From Eopsaltria australis (taxonomy: Eukaryota; Chordata; Aves; Passeriformes; Petroicidae), in the NCBI GenBank assembly GCA_034509425.1, contig JAVTVJ010000846.1:434001-498000 (forward strand): a DNA stretch of 64,000 nt, read 5' to 3'. The notes below the pieces were generated by a model. It made no database searches. It was not told the origin of the DNA and was given only the letters and a program-made list of their open reading frames with translations. Made by a program: the position numbers and the translations under genes. How positions within the stretch are numbered: position 1 is the first letter of the stretch; each line of letters opens with the position of its first letter. Below, in pieces: positions 35,776 through 49,074 of the stretch.

Positions 35776-38000
35776 CATATCAGAAAAAAGATGATTCAAA
35801 TATTACTGCAAGGAATGTCTTTTGTACATATATCACTGCAATATGTAGGTGTCCCTTGCAAACCTTTTATACTTTTCCTCTTGCAATTCTTGCTTTTCTT
35901 TTTTTTTACTTAAATGAGGGCAACTGAGTAGGTGCCATCTTTATCTTTTACTTCTGTAGAAGGAAACAGAAGTGGTAGTTTTATGACTTGATACAACACT
36001 GCTAAGAAAAATTTACTTGTATGATTTGTCTTCAAGGATCATTCCTTTGTAGAAAAAAAATATTTTAAGTGCTTTAATGTTAACTGGGGCTTGCTTCTGA
36101 ATACACTATTGATGGTGGAGTCACAGTCTTTGGGCTCCAGTGGGGAGAAGAAAAATTCAAGTATCATTAAGAGTAATTGCCATTAAGTATGACATGCTTC
36201 TGAAAAGGACTATATTTCCTGACTGAAGTATAGTTTGGGATAGTAGCATCTCTAGTTTATTCAAGCATGGGTTTTCTAGTGCCTGAAAATCAAAGTGAAG
36301 TCAGGATGAAGTCTTTTTGTTGCTTTGACATGGGATGATGCTTTTTCCTAATCTACTTGTGTTGAACATATGGAGTGTTTGAATTTGGAGTGATCCTCCT
36401 CCTGGAGAAGTTGTAACAGCTGAAGGAAAGTGCTACAGCACCACTCCTTTTTGCTTAACAGACTATAAACAGATTCCTATGTAAGTGCTGAGTAACGACC
36501 TTTGCAGACGGTCCTGTATGAATACCTCCAGCCATAGGGATAAACATGTGGGAATTCAGGCCTGTAGAACAAGAGAGTAAAGGTTTTTTGGGTTGACCTG
36601 GCTCCTCTCTCCTTCAAGGAGATACCTATACTTAGCAATTGACTGTCCCTTAGGAGCAAGAAAGGCACATATGCTTTATTACTTACATTTGACACCATTT
36701 TTATTTGAATCTTGAGAATGGTAGCTGGCAAATGGAAGACTTTGTCTTCAAATTGGTAACAGCAGAAGGTACAGGAGCTCTTTTAAATATTGTCTTGTGT
36801 GCATGTGAGTGCACATATATGCAGGAGAAAGCAGAGGAAGGGAGCTCAAACACTAATGGGTCAGTCCTAAGGAAGGACAGGTTTTCCAGAAATAGAAGCA
36901 GCAGTATGAGATGACAAGGAAGGCTATGAGAGCAAGATTACATATAGATTGTCCATTCAAAGCTGAGTGGTGAAGTAGTAATCACCTGGGCAACCACCGA
37001 GTTTCTGGAATTTTGTTTTTTCATATTATAGGTTGGTGGCAATACTGTGGGTGTTTTTGAGACAGAGCTCCCTTTCTGTCTTTCATTCCTCGTCCTGCCC
37101 TAGTCCTTTTTTTCCCCTTATCCTTGCATTTTCTGCATAAAGGGTCCTGATAGATAAAATGTTACCAGGCCAGGATCAGGACTGTCCTGTGTGCTGGTCT
37201 TTTGAACTCAGGCAGCTGTGTTGGGTCCAGGCAGTAACTGTTTGAAAGATTGCTATAGCCGTGGTAAACTTAGGCATTACCAAAATAAAGTTTTCAGAAT
37301 TTGCCTCTTTGACTATCATGCCTGTTAAGGTGAGGGGGACAAAATAAAGACAATTTTTGTTTCTGCTGCAATGTTCAAACCAATGCACAGGTAAACAGCC
37401 AGTTAGACCATTGATCTGTGACTGGACTAAGGGAGCTGTGAATGTGTCTTTGGAGCCATGTATCAAGCATTGAGCTTGATTTTTGTGTTTCAGGAGAGAA
37501 TTTTTGTGTGATTTTGTTCCTTTTTAAGCAAAAGTAAGTGTTTCCTGTTGGTAGCATTCTTTCTATGTTTATGGCTTACTTTTACCTGTATTGGAGTTGC
37601 TGGTCTTTGCTCTGATAGCACTTCATGCTTTAAGAAGTCTCTGGAGACAGGCTCTCTAAATATGGAAATATGTACTTTACAATTAAGCATCTTTACTGAT
37701 TACGTGTCAGCACTTCATGCACAAACATGAAATTTGTGCATGCAGTTGTGTAATTCTACATTCAGCCTTTGTAAGCAGTGTTTCCACATGAAGATGTTTG
37801 GGCCATATTTTTGTTCTTAAAGTAAGTGTAATTTCTGTTAAGTATTGAAAAGAATAAATTTATTTTCTTTCAGAAACTCAGTAGTGATTACGCTAACATT
37901 TTTTTTCAGTCCTCAAAGTCTTTTGTATAATTTCAAAATAATAATAATTTACAGAGATGATACATATTTCACTACATTGTAACAATGATGTGATTTTTCT
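35776..38000. other. AUH intron 1, 3' part
   Basis: No exon or repeat family recognised. The open frames here (96 codons or fewer) have no domain or splice support. Confidence 0.5.
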
Positions 38001-38010
38001 TCCCCTCCAG

Positions 38011-38078
38011 GAATTGTGGTGCTTGGATTAAACAGATCTCATGCCAAGAATGCACTTAGCAAAAATCTTGTAAAAATG
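38011..38078 (+). CDS. AUH: AUH exon 2: first beta-strand and start of RNA-binding helix
   Basis: This 68-bp exon lies between a strong acceptor (CTTCCCCTCCAG) and a consensus donor (ATG|GTAAGT). It translates in phase with exon 1 as residues 77-99, IVVLGLNRSHAKNALSKNL and following, matching the human segment that begins IVVLGINRAYGKNSLSKNL. This is the start of the crotonase fold. Lys94 and Lys98 correspond to Lys105 and Lys109 of human AUH, two of the three lysines reported as needed for AU-rich RNA binding. The exon ends in phase 0. Confidence 0.95.
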
Positions 38079-38175
38079 GTAAGTGAAAAGAATAGTTTTT
38101 AGTATAAAGGTGAAGTATTGGAATGAAGCACTTTAAAAAGTGTTTGGTTATTCCCCTTCCTCCTTTTCTCTGTAG
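38079..38175 (+). other. AUH: AUH intron 2 (97 bp)
   Basis: A very short intron: GTAAGT at 38079 and a pyrimidine-rich acceptor (CCTCCTTTTCTCTGTAG) ending at 38175. It is close to the lower size limit for vertebrate introns, in contrast with the 9-kb and >25-kb introns on either side. Confidence 0.92.
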
Positions 38176-38263
38176 ATGTCAAAAGCTGTGGATGCTTTGA
38201 AATCTGATAAGAAAGTACGAACTGTTGTATTCCGAAGTGAAGTCCCGGGGATATTCTGTGCTG
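38176..38263 (+). CDS. AUH: AUH exon 3: end of RNA-binding helix to oxyanion-hole strand
   Basis: An 88-bp exon encoding residues 100-128 plus one base of Gly129. Its protein begins [19 protein letters not shown] and ends in the segment that precedes IFCAG. Only a few residues differ from human (LSKAV..., ...RTIII). Lys102 corresponds to human Lys113, the third RNA-binding lysine. IFCAG is the conserved crotonase motif that contributes to the oxyanion hole. The donor is GCTG|GTATGC, phase 1. The catalytic glutamates lie in later exons that are not in this window, so the gene is partial here (about 129 of ~335 residues). Confidence 0.95.
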
Positions 38264-41200
38264 GTATGCAAACTTAATTTTCCTGAGAAGCTGGAAATCT
38301 GTATTCTCTTATTGCACTAAGAAAAAAATGGCCCAGATTCCAAGGAAACATGTCTTTTTCATATATTCATCTCAGTAACAACAAAACATTTTTGCATGAT
38401 TTTCCTCAGTTGCTAACATGAATTAAATATTTGGATTATTCTTTCTGTGTCATAAAGTATTTAAAAATATATAATAGTTTAACTGTGATGGTGAAAAATC
38501 ATTTAATTGATCTAGAAACACTTACAAATATGTCAGAATAAGGTGCAAATAATTTTAGAGGCCATATAAAGAGGCTTTGTAGAAAACTGTATCAAACCTG
38601 TATTTTAAACATATTAACTTGAACTTTTAATTAAAGAAACATATGCAAACTTACAATTTCATGATGAATATGCATGTTACTGCAGGCTGAATGTATTCTC
38701 AAATTAAAAACAAATCAAAACAAAAAGCACACACCCCAGCCCACATATCCAACAGTACATGCATCTTGCCAAAGTGCTCAGAAAAGCAAAAGCTCTCAAC
38801 TACCAGATGCTGGGAAACAGAATTTGCTGACATGCCAAGATCAATTCATACAGCAGTATCTTTTATGAATATCAAGTGAATAGTCTTCTTATTTAAAAAT
38901 GTTTCAACCAGTTCTTACTTTATTCAAATTTAATTTACCTCCTTTTGAAATGGAAAACAGAAGTAAAACAGTTTGTTCTTTCCAATACATTAATAGAACT
39001 GTCAAGAAAGAGGAGATCAATTCTGAAATTTTACTTTTCTGATAATTTATGTAGTTGTTATTCTTGATAGCCCCAAATAACATAATTATTTTTGTTTTAG
39101 ATGCAAAATAGTTTTTCCGAAGTTTAAAATATGTAACATACCTAAGCACTTTTAGTTGAGTTTAAAATTCTTTTTGTTGCTTTTACTAAGTCTGTTCTCA
39201 TGCAGATACAGTTTGTCACTTACAAGATTTGTGAAGGTAATTGTCTTGTACAAGAAGGGAATAATCAATTCAGTACTTAGTAATACATATAATTAGGTTA
39301 AATGTGTATGTACTAATCAGTATATTTAATGTAAAGATTGTATCTTGTTTTAAATAAAGAAGATTTAAGTTTTAGTCCTCTCAGAAAGAAAGGTTTGAAA
39401 ACTGTAGTTTTTAAACTGATGAAGAATGAAGCATCTCAGCAACACATGCAAATGGTGTTTCAAGTTAAATGTTATGTACTTGAAATAAAAAAGTGGCTGT
39501 TGGTTTTTTTTAACCATGTTTTTTATTTCACATTCTTGAATTTTGAAGTAGTGGTATATTGGAAATAGGAGAGTAGAAATACTGATTTTGGGGGAGAGTA
39601 TCTCTGGTATGCTACTGTTACTGTACTTTTGAGCTCTAAGTGTGTCTCCAGTATTCTTTGTTAGCTATCTCTTCTGAGCTGTTTTGGTATTAAGATTTAA
39701 CACAGTCATTGCTGCTTGCTTCTCTGGCTTAAAAAACCAAGCAATTCAGAGTATGTGTTAACACATAACAATAGGGAAGATACAAGGACATTATGACGGA
39801 AAATTGGTCCTGAAAAGAAGACTATGAAAGACAAGGACTGGGTAGCTGTATCTGGATCTTAACCCAGAGAGCAGAGATAGGGTGTGAACTAGGTGACTAA
39901 AATAGTGACGGGTAAAACAAGGGTCCTAAGAAAGGAGATTCCTGTAGCTGAACAAGTGAAATAAAAGATGTTCCAACAGTAATAATTGAAATTCAGAGCG
40001 TACCTGAATACTTGAGGCAGACTTTGTTAATGAAAGTAGGCAAAAATTGCACAGCGGATGGATGGATTGCTTCAGTAGGTGACTTTTAGGGTCTCTCTAA
40101 AGAGAATGATAATTGAGGAAGCATGATAATTGAGATCTGGAGAAAACAGGTTAACAGCTCGGGGAAGTAAGATGAAGAGAGGAACATACTGGATGTAAGG
40201 CAGTTTTTGGAGTGGGCTGAGGAAATTCAGTAGAACAGGAGAAAGTGTTTTCAAACTTAAATGTTAAAGGAGAATATGTTGCTTCAAGAACATTTAAAGT
40301 CCTTAAAAAATGCAAGGATCATCTTGTGAAATGTCACATTTTCTTATGCCTTATAGTGCTATTTAGTTATGCTAAACCTATTTAGTTATGCTAAACCTAT
40401 TTTTTTTTGTATATCCTCAATAATGTTTTCTTGTTAACATGTGTGGGAATGTATGTTTTTAAAAATACACTTTTATGATTATTTTTTGGACCACCATCTG
40501 ATGTTTTACGGACCACATATTGGGAAACTTTGTTCAGAATGTAGTTCCCTTTTATGCGTGGAATGAAGTCCAAGATCACTAAATCTTGCCATTCCTTAGC
40601 TATCAACAAATATCTGTGAAAGCTACAAGCCAAGTGTCTTGTTTCCTTCTAAGGCCTAGTCCACAAAACATGACATCCAACCATTTTTCACAAAGTAACA
40701 GTGTGGATGATTAAAAGATTTAAACTCTGTTGACAACTGATGTAGATTTGGGTATGATTTCAAATTGTGGAATTTTCACATGGTGAAATCAGAGTGGGAC
40801 AAAAATGGAATTGTATAAAAGAATGTAGAGATGTGCCAAAAATCATATCCTTTCATTTCTGCATAAAAATTCACTGTGAGTCTTTACCTACTCTTTATGT
40901 CTCCTTTTTAATACTTCATACATCCATGGGGGCAGAGAGTTCCTCATTAATGCTCTAACACTGATCAAAAGGGATACCCAGAAGTCAAAACCTTGCTTGT
41001 CTGGGGTTAAGGATGTCTATGATTATGCATAGACTATGTCTATGAGTAATTATAAGGGCTTCTTGTGCTTCCATTAGAAATGCTCTGGCGCAGAGTCACT
41101 TCTTGCCTCCTTTCTTTCTCCTTCTGAAACCAAATAAGTGAAGTATTGGCCTTTCTGTAGTGAACATGTATGACCAGTCCTGGCCTGTGTAAGTCGAGGC

Positions 41201-41609
41201 TTGCCCCATTCTGCAGCCAAAGCAGGTGAGTCTGTACAGGAGTCTTTTTATTTCCTGACAGTGTTCCATTCTTGAGGAAGGCATAGGCTTATGCATGGAA
41301 TAAGGCAGGGGTCCCATGAGTAAAGTGTCTGTGATCAAGTAATCATGGCCTGTGCTGTGTTCACACAAGGGGCCAAATTACATTCACATTGGCAGTTTGA
41401 ATAGCTTGATTTTTCATTCCTAATATAATTTTAGCATTTGAATATTAGTGATATAGCTGAGGCAATTTTTGTGAGCAGATTTTTGGGTTTTTTAATCTTC
41501 AAAATTTTTCTATAAGTAAGTATGCGTAGTATTGTTGGGTGATGTGCTACTGTGAGGAAGAGAGGAGGCAATATCCACAAGCTGCTAAATCTAATTTTGT
41601 GTTAGTGTG
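38264..41609. other. Intron 3, AT-rich stretch without recognised elements
   Basis: No exon, RNA gene or transposon could be supported. The open frames are at most 90 codons. A 19-bp tandem duplication sits at 40361-40398. Confidence 0.5.
40361..40398. repeat. Exact 19-bp tandem duplication
   Basis: The unit atttagttatgctaaacct occurs at 40361-40379 and again at 40380-40398 with no mismatch, followed by a T run. This is probably a recent replication-slippage duplication, since both copies are still identical. Confidence 0.95.
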
Positions 41610-41715
41610 TTCACAGAATAGATAAGGTTGGAAGAGATTTCAGGGGATCATCTGGTCCAACCTCGCTGCTCAATCAGGGTCATTCTGGAGACAGTCTTAG
41701 AGCTCCTTCTGATTT
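41610..41715 (-). mobile_element. CR1 3'-end fragment
   Basis: The plus strand reads 'cacagaatagataaggttgg', 'gggatcatctggtccaacc' and 'ctgctcaatcagggtcattc', the complement of a CR1-type 3' tail. It is short and antisense to AUH. Confidence 0.65.
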
Positions 41716-44439
41716 TAACTCCATGAGGTCAAAAAAAAAGGTACAAATAAAGAAAATTGTTTAAGAGTACTTTTTCAGGCGGTATTTGAGAGTGGCTTTG
41801 GTCTGAATAATTGAAAAAGGTAACATTGCACCTTAAAGCTTTTGTTGTTCAGTTTTCTAAGGCTTTGAATAAAAGCTAAAATAAAATTTATAGAACTTCT
41901 AGTTATTATAGAATTTTACCTTTGGAAATATTTTGGCTGAAGCTGAAGACTGCTGCAGGGTTCTAGGTCTCCTGCTTTCTTCTATTTTTTCTGATCTCAC
42001 CCACTCTTGTCAGTGTGTTTGATGATGTGAAATAGGGATTATGCTATATTTGGCAATTGACAACTATGGATATTTTAGATCACGTAATAGTCTTTCCTTT
42101 TTAAACAGTTTTCTGTGTTGATGGTTATAATGATTAAAGAAAAAGATTCTGTTTATATTCTTCCACCTTTTTGCTTGCTGTTCCTTGTATTGTTGTTTTT
42201 CTTGGTACTGTCATGTTCCTCCAGTCCTCTTTTCATGTCCTGTCAAGAAGGCATTAAAAAACATATTCCTCATGTATTTGTCTCTGGCAGTAACTTACTG
42301 GCCCATAGTCCATTGGTTCAGTTTGCAGCTCATGATAATAAATACAACCCCTTGCTACTGTTTTACAGTTCAGGGTAGTTCCTCTGGTGCCTGAACAACC
42401 AGGACAGTTGCTTAACTCTTCATATGCAAGTCCAGTCAGAGATCATTTCTCTTAAAAATCCACGTGTGTTGTTGTCAGTTTCTCTGCATCCATCCCTCCT
42501 CTTTTGATATGCAGAAAAAATCCTCCTATATCATTAAAGAGAAAAAGATTAGAGGAACACACTGCTTCTGGATTTTTATTTGCATGGGAATATTAGGAGA
42601 ACTTTCTGTTTCCTTTGTGGTGACTGTGTTTAGAGTATAAGTGCTTAGAACAATCTCTCTTCACTCTTGTTTTTTCAAAGTGAGCTGGACTGTATGAAAT
42701 AGAGTTTGTGAGGTTGATAGGTTATTTGCATTGTATATGTGTGTATACAAGGAGAGCAAGCTTTGGAACAATTTTTACTTGACATATTTGAAAAATGTTC
42801 TTTGGAGTCCTTATTTCAGAAATCTCTGAGACATACCAGAATACAAACAGTTAACCTTTTGCTGTTGTTGTTGTAACAGGCTTTCAAGACAGTTTGAAAA
42901 ATTTCGGTATTTGAGCTCTTTAAACCACTTTGACCTAAAAGTTACTGCAGCTTGGCCAATAAAGTTCCTTCTTGGAAAAGCAGAAGAAATCTCTGTGCCA
43001 GAAAAAATTCACCATTTGAATCTGTGGTGTGAGTAAAGCCAACCCAAATGCTTTTCCTGTTGGCATAAGTTGCCTGCATCAGAATTTTGTTTCCAGCAGG
43101 GTTGAATTGGCTATATGGAGTCTAATTCCCGGCTGCCACTTCCAGCTGGTACAGCTTTTCTGGCAGAAGTTTTTGAAGCAGACAAGGCTGGTAGAGCAGA
43201 TCCTTGAAGACTTCTTTGTTTATGAGGTTTTGATGTGGAGGAGTAGAGGAGTTTCATAATAGCTCTCAAATACTTGACCTACTCTTATTTTTATAGAACT
43301 AGCAGGAGTAGTAGGGAGGTATTACTGTGGGTGTAGTCTCCTTTTTTCTTGCAGTCTCTGTTAAGCAAGCAAGGAGAAAGTGTATACTTTCCCAGACCCT
43401 ATTTGGTTCTCCAGATTTCAGCTCCTGCACCAGAAACTGGGAAGAGATTTATGTATTACTCCACTCTTCCCTATTGAGCATCTAGATCACACACGAAAAT
43501 GTTTTAGTGTATTCTGAATATTTCTGTTGCTGCATGTACCTTTCATTCACCCAAATAAATGCCTTTTGCTGTAGACGGTACCTAGGTTCTTTCCTCTTTC
43601 TCATTCCGAACTTTCACCAGTGTTCAGGCTCCAAGTGATGTTAGCTGCTTGTAGGCTTTTGGGCTCCATCACAGTTGCATTTCCCCTCGAGCAACATCAG
43701 TGACGGGAAATGCGTCAGGTTGGTCAGCCATGTGGCAGCTCTGTCTTGTGAGTGTGTGCACACTCATCTGTTGCGTTTGGTTTCTACAGCTTGCATTTGT
43801 CTGACACAGATGATTTTGTTTCTTGATTTTGTTGTTTTCTTTCTGGGATGACTAATTCCTGTCATGATTTTCTAGAGCACATATTGAACAACTGAGCCAA
43901 TAGAGTGCAGTTAGGATTGTGGTTTGATCCTCTAGTATATATACAGGAAAAAATCCCAGTAAGAAAAACTGGTTAAAATATATTTCTTTTGGAAGTACCT
44001 CAGTCATCTAACTCCATATACTCCTCTGCCTTATACCCTGACAACACATACTAAATTTCAGAAGAAATTGGAATGACAATGGATTTTTCAGAGCTAAAAA
44101 ATGCAAATAGGAGTTTTTCAGGAAGTTTTACAGTAAGAATATGGAAATCTAACTATGTTCATTTTTTTGATTTTCAAAAGACTGATCCATTCCTGATGAG
44201 GAAGCAGGCACAAGGAATGTGGTATGAAATTGTGTGGGACTGTACTCAATAGTACAGTCTTCAAATCAGCATCCAATCAACTATGAGATTTTAAGAATTG
44301 CTTGTCTGTCTTCTCACTGGTCATTGCAATGCCTTGAGAAAATTATAGAATTTGGTTTTCATTTGTTCAACTTTCTGAAATTTATTCTCTAGCTGGGAAT
44401 AGAGCTTTTAAACCAGTGTATCTAGTTCACATGATCTCT
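41716..44439. other. Intron 3, no recognised feature
   Basis: AT-rich, with open frames of 87 codons or fewer and no domains. The left edge of the following LTR is unclear and it may begin as early as about 44218, where a 'tgtggtatg' start-like motif occurs. Confidence 0.4.
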
Positions 44440-45450
44440 GAGAAGAGACCAGGAGCTCTCCTGGTACTGACAGAGCCATCTGCAGCCAGTTTCAAACCAG
44501 ACCCATGACAGCCCAATGCTGAGACTCTAAGAGACAGTGGTGGCACCTCTGTGATTATATATATATACATATATTACAAATTGTAAAAAATCACGTGCAG
44601 CACCCATAAGAGAGGAGTGAGAAAAAAATGCAAGAGGAACAGCCCTGCAGTCCCCCAGATCAGTAGCAGGGAAGGGGAGGAGGTGCTCCAAGTGCCAAAG
44701 GAGAGATTCCCTTCTAGCCCAAGGAAAAGATCATGTCAGAGCACCCTGGAGCTCACAGGAACAATCTGGAGCAGATATCCACACTGCAGGCCATGAGGAA
44801 TTCCATGCTGAAGTAGGTGGACACACCCTGATGGAAGCTGCAGCCCATGACGAGCCCAGTCAGGAGCAGGTTCCTGGTGAGAGTTGTGACCTGAGGAGGC
44901 CTATAAAGGACCAAATGTTCTGGTAGTTGTGGCCCATGGGGGTCCCATGCTGGAGAAGTCTATTACTAAAGCACTGTGCACTGTAGAAAGGACCATGCTG
45001 AAGCAGTTCTTTAAGAGCTGTGTCTTCCATGGGAAGTCCTGGGAAAGACTGCGTTGTGTAGGAGGGATTCTATGCTGGAGCAGGGAAAAAGAGTGAGGAG
45101 GAAGGAGTGTCAGGGATGAAGTGTTATGGTTGAATTGCAAGCCCCATTCCCCCTCCTTTTTGCTCTACACAGCAGTGGGGAGAGGTGGAGGAGTAATAAA
45201 GTTAAGCTGGGAAAAAAGGAAGAAGGAACGGTGGGGAAGATGGATTTATTTTGGTTTTTGTTTCTCGCTATCTATCTTTTATTGGCAATAAATTCAATTT
45301 ATCTTTCCTAAGTCCAGACTGTTTTGTGCATGATAGTAGCAAGTGAGTGATCTCCCTGTCTTTATCTTGATCTATGAGCTTTTAATTGTATTTTCTTCTC
45401 TGTCTTACTGAGGAGGGGAACTGGCAGAAAGCCTAAGTTGACCTACCACA
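44440..45450 (+). mobile_element. Old endogenous-retrovirus LTR (about 1 kb), sense
   Basis: The sequence has the distinctive internal imperfect repeats of a known avian LTR type, with successive 'cagcccatg...gctggagcag'-like units between about 44760 and 45090. These are followed by 'gaggaggaaggagtgtcagg', 'ccccattccccctcc' and a 3' part ending 'ctaccaca' at 45450. AATAAA signals are at 45195-45200 and 45287-45292. There is no retroviral coding sequence beside it. The left end and target duplication could not be fixed. A (TA)n patch lies near 44558. Confidence 0.7.
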
Positions 45451-48400
45451 TCCAGTTATTATGGATTTTTCAAAGTAAAATTGAGACACGCAAGACCTTT
45501 ATTCTTTAAGAGCTACGAATTGCAGGTAGATTGGTTATATAAAGTCTTAGAGGAACTTGTGTAAAAAAAATGGTCTAGAATAATGATAGTTAGGATGATT
45601 TCTCTCCAGTTGAGTGAGTAGTGACTAGAGCTGTGTAATAAGTATGGTACAAAGTGGAATAACTTCAACAGAAGAGACTAAATCTGTAACTGCTTGGTTC
45701 TTTTTTCCATCTCTTAATTGAGGTGCAGGATGTTTTTCTTAAGGCTTGTGTATGACATCTGTTTAGATGACTCACTCTTCCTACATTGTGGGCTCTGAAG
45801 ACTTGTGTATGCAATATTGTGTGTCCTTCTCTAGTTTTGAAGTTCTCCAATGACAACTTCAGTTTAGTTACTCCTTTAGTGTATTTCTGTCTAAGAGGGA
45901 CTCCATTGTTTTATTGAATAGAGATACTTTGAATTGCATGTACTTTCAACCACCTTGTACTTGTCTCCTCTGTCAAAGATTTTGAAGGGTCTAGTGGAAG
46001 TAGAGAGAACTTAAATCATAGCTAATATCACCACAGCGTAAAACTTTAAAAAAACAAAAAAAAATGTTTCCGGTAATTGGATGTATTCAGCTGTAATGCT
46101 AGTTGTGGATATTTCCATGCCATTTTTCTTCCTTTTTTGGTCTTGAATGAACTGTATACCATAGCTCACTGTGATTTGTGAGCACAAAATAAGAAAAAAA
46201 AAATTAAGATCAGGCCATTAGTGAAAGATAAATTATGAGCTCCAGCTAGAGAATCATATTTTTAGCAGTATTTTTCCTTGATTGATGCAATTTTGAGATG
46301 TGCTTTTTCAAGCTGATGAAACAGAACATCTGACCATTCCTTCTCTTGTGTGACTTGTGACATCTGATAAAAAATGGAAATGTAGAGGTTTATTTATTCC
46401 AGTGTTACAAGCATTCTTCTTTCTCCTTCCTCAATAGAATTGAAGCCATCTTGAACTTGAGGTCCATGCTATTACTTAAAGTATACTGAAAAGATCCAAA
46501 TCTGTCTGAGTAGGTCCCCTAGTTGTGTGGTGAGCTTTGCCAAACTGAACCAACATTTTGTAGACAGTTACATAATTTGATTGATCAAACTAGTGCTTTA
46601 CTAGTATATTATTTACCAAAGACTGAACTCTGCAATACAGTTACATGGAAATACAGCACCTTCTTCAGTTACTTGAAATTAGGATTATTTTATGTGGTGG
46701 TTGTCTGTCTTTGGAACTCATTTTGAGCAACAGAAGGCTGTACTATATTTGGTGACATTCAGCTGGCTTATGTGTTCTGGGAAGTATATAAGCAGAATTA
46801 AAGTGTATCTTTGGCTGTTGGAGAACATAGAGAGGGCTTTGTTTTACCAGCTGATTAAAAATATATATATTTAAAATTTTTTCTGTTTTAATAGTTTAAC
46901 AAATTGTCTTAGGCTTTTAGTCCATTACAACAAATGTACACAATTAATGTGGTATTTTCTGGAAATACGTTTCCCAGTGAAAGCCACCTAAAAGATTAAA
47001 AATATTAAATTCTAGGTAAAAGGTAGATTTCTGAGGTGGTGGTATATGGTATTTGGTTTGACTTTCCCAAAGCCATTAAAAATTATAGAAGCATGTGAGA
47101 AATTGATCAAATTGAGTGCCTAAAATTGCTAAATTGAAATATTAGATATAAAGTAATTTGTTATGTCTGGAGAAGTAGTTACAAATGAATATATTGGTGA
47201 TAAGAAAAATTTGTTTGGATTCTGTGTATGGCAGTCAGAGTTGTGCTCAGAGTATCCTCTGAGTAGCTGTACAGAACACCTAGGAGGGCAAATGTCTGAA
47301 GGAAATAGCTGGTTTTGAGTTCCCATTCCGTGTGCTGTTTATATTATGTTGAGTAAACATTTTAGAGGTGCAACTTGCTTTTTATAATGGTAAATAGAGG
47401 ATTGGAGTCTAACTTTAGAGCTAAGAGTTTTATAATCAAATAACTGAAAGTCACTTAATGAATGAAAATAAATTCAACAATATAGCTTACAAATAAGTAA
47501 GTCAAGTAGGATCCTGAACAGTTGGAGATCTTCTAAAGTTTCTTGAGATGCTTGAAATTGATGCAATGCTCTAGATCTTTTGGATGGTTACAGATACGAT
47601 ACAGAAGTCTCCAGAGTAAACATTTGTAGTGACTTGTTGTCCAAACATGACACAGGCAGGAATGGTGAATATCTGGGATATGTAACTTCAGTGTATCCCA
47701 GAATTTAAATAAAAGTGGCATCTTGATGATTATGAAGCAATGAAAGGTACCTCACTGGAGTACCTCTCCTGACTACCTAGAACAGAGAAACCCATGTACA
47801 GACCTTACTTAAAAATGTTATGAGTTTTCAAATAGTGAAATATTTTCTGGAGTGGATTTAACAGAACAAACTAAATTAAAATGAAAAAGATACCAGATGG
47901 ATGCAGAACATTTTATATTGGGAAAATGGTGTTCTGCAGTAGATGTCCCTAGGTAGCTGGACAACTTGTTTTCCCATTTGCTCTTATAAAGGGGCTCTGC
48001 TTTCTGGATATAAAATATTTAAAATCTTTTAAGTAAATATTTCTTCTCTGTATTTGTTTGTTTTTTTTTTTTAATATGCTTCTCAAGGGTTTGGTCCACA
48101 GATGTCTTTGGTGATGTCACTGGCTTGTTGCAGCATTTGCTGCTTGGAAATGTATCTTTAATGGCTATGTATGTGCTGCAAGTACAATGCCTTTAATTTT
48201 TGATTAAAAAAAAATTGTTCTATACTATTTCTGTCAGATTCATCCAAACCCATGTTTTCTAGGTGGCATGAATAGATTAATTCCTGTATTTCATATACTT
48301 GTTACAGTTGGATTTGACTTTCGTAATATGGTCCTTGTGGCACCCCTTAGGACTTCTTGGGAATTGTATTGCATTTCATGTATAAGTACTCACTGACATG

Positions 48401-49074
48401 CATCACACTTTTTTTTGCCCCTCCTTTTTTATCTTGTATCATTGAAGCTTGTAATTAGAAGACTACTGGCATACATGACACCATATAAGAAATTCCTGTA
48501 ATTGCTTACATGTAAGAGATTTGTAGATGAACTTGACTGTCATAAAGAAAGACTTAACTGGAAATCTGCATAACTGTCACCAGACTGCTTCTGATGTTAG
48601 TGCGTGGATCAAAGTGAGAGGACTGCAGAATTCAGTGCTGCTGAAGTCTTTGATTTGGTAGGGTAGACTAGTGGACAGGATGCTGTATCTGAGCAGTTTT
48701 TTTTTTCTGTAGAAGTGAGTGGAGTCTTCTTGAGATTCTCCTGTTCAGAAAAATTCTTAGTATGGTGTAATTTGTAATTTTTAAGAAATCTATACTCTGT
48801 ATCCTGCAGTTGTATTAAAGCTAGATAACTGTTTATTTAAAATCTAAACCTACAGGAATAACTGTGTAGTCATCATTGGTATCTTTAAGCTCTTTGAAGT
48901 GACAGGACAGTTCAGATGAGTCCTCTGATATCCTTATATATATCAGCTTTCAGATTTCTGTACCTCTCTGTAGCTATTTTGAAGTATTTGAGGTTTTTTT
49001 TCTCTATGGTTGATGTGTGTACTAACAAATGCATTAATTACTAGTGGTTTTATCTTTAAAACTTGTACTGGGCA
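45451..49074. other. Intron 3, no recognised feature
   Basis: AT-rich, with open frames of 67 codons or fewer. No exon, RNA gene or repeat family could be supported. Confidence 0.5.

Larger units (their letters stand above)
28994..38010 (+). other. AUH: AUH intron 1 (9017 bp)
   Basis: It starts with GTAACG at 28994 and ends with a pyrimidine-rich TTTTTCTTCCCCTCCAG at 38010. It holds an antisense CR1 beginning ~230 bp after exon 1, a sense CR1 at 34340-35775 and a 41-base T run. No other gene was recognised inside it; the short frames are at most 155 codons and the longer ones belong to CR1. Confidence 0.88.
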
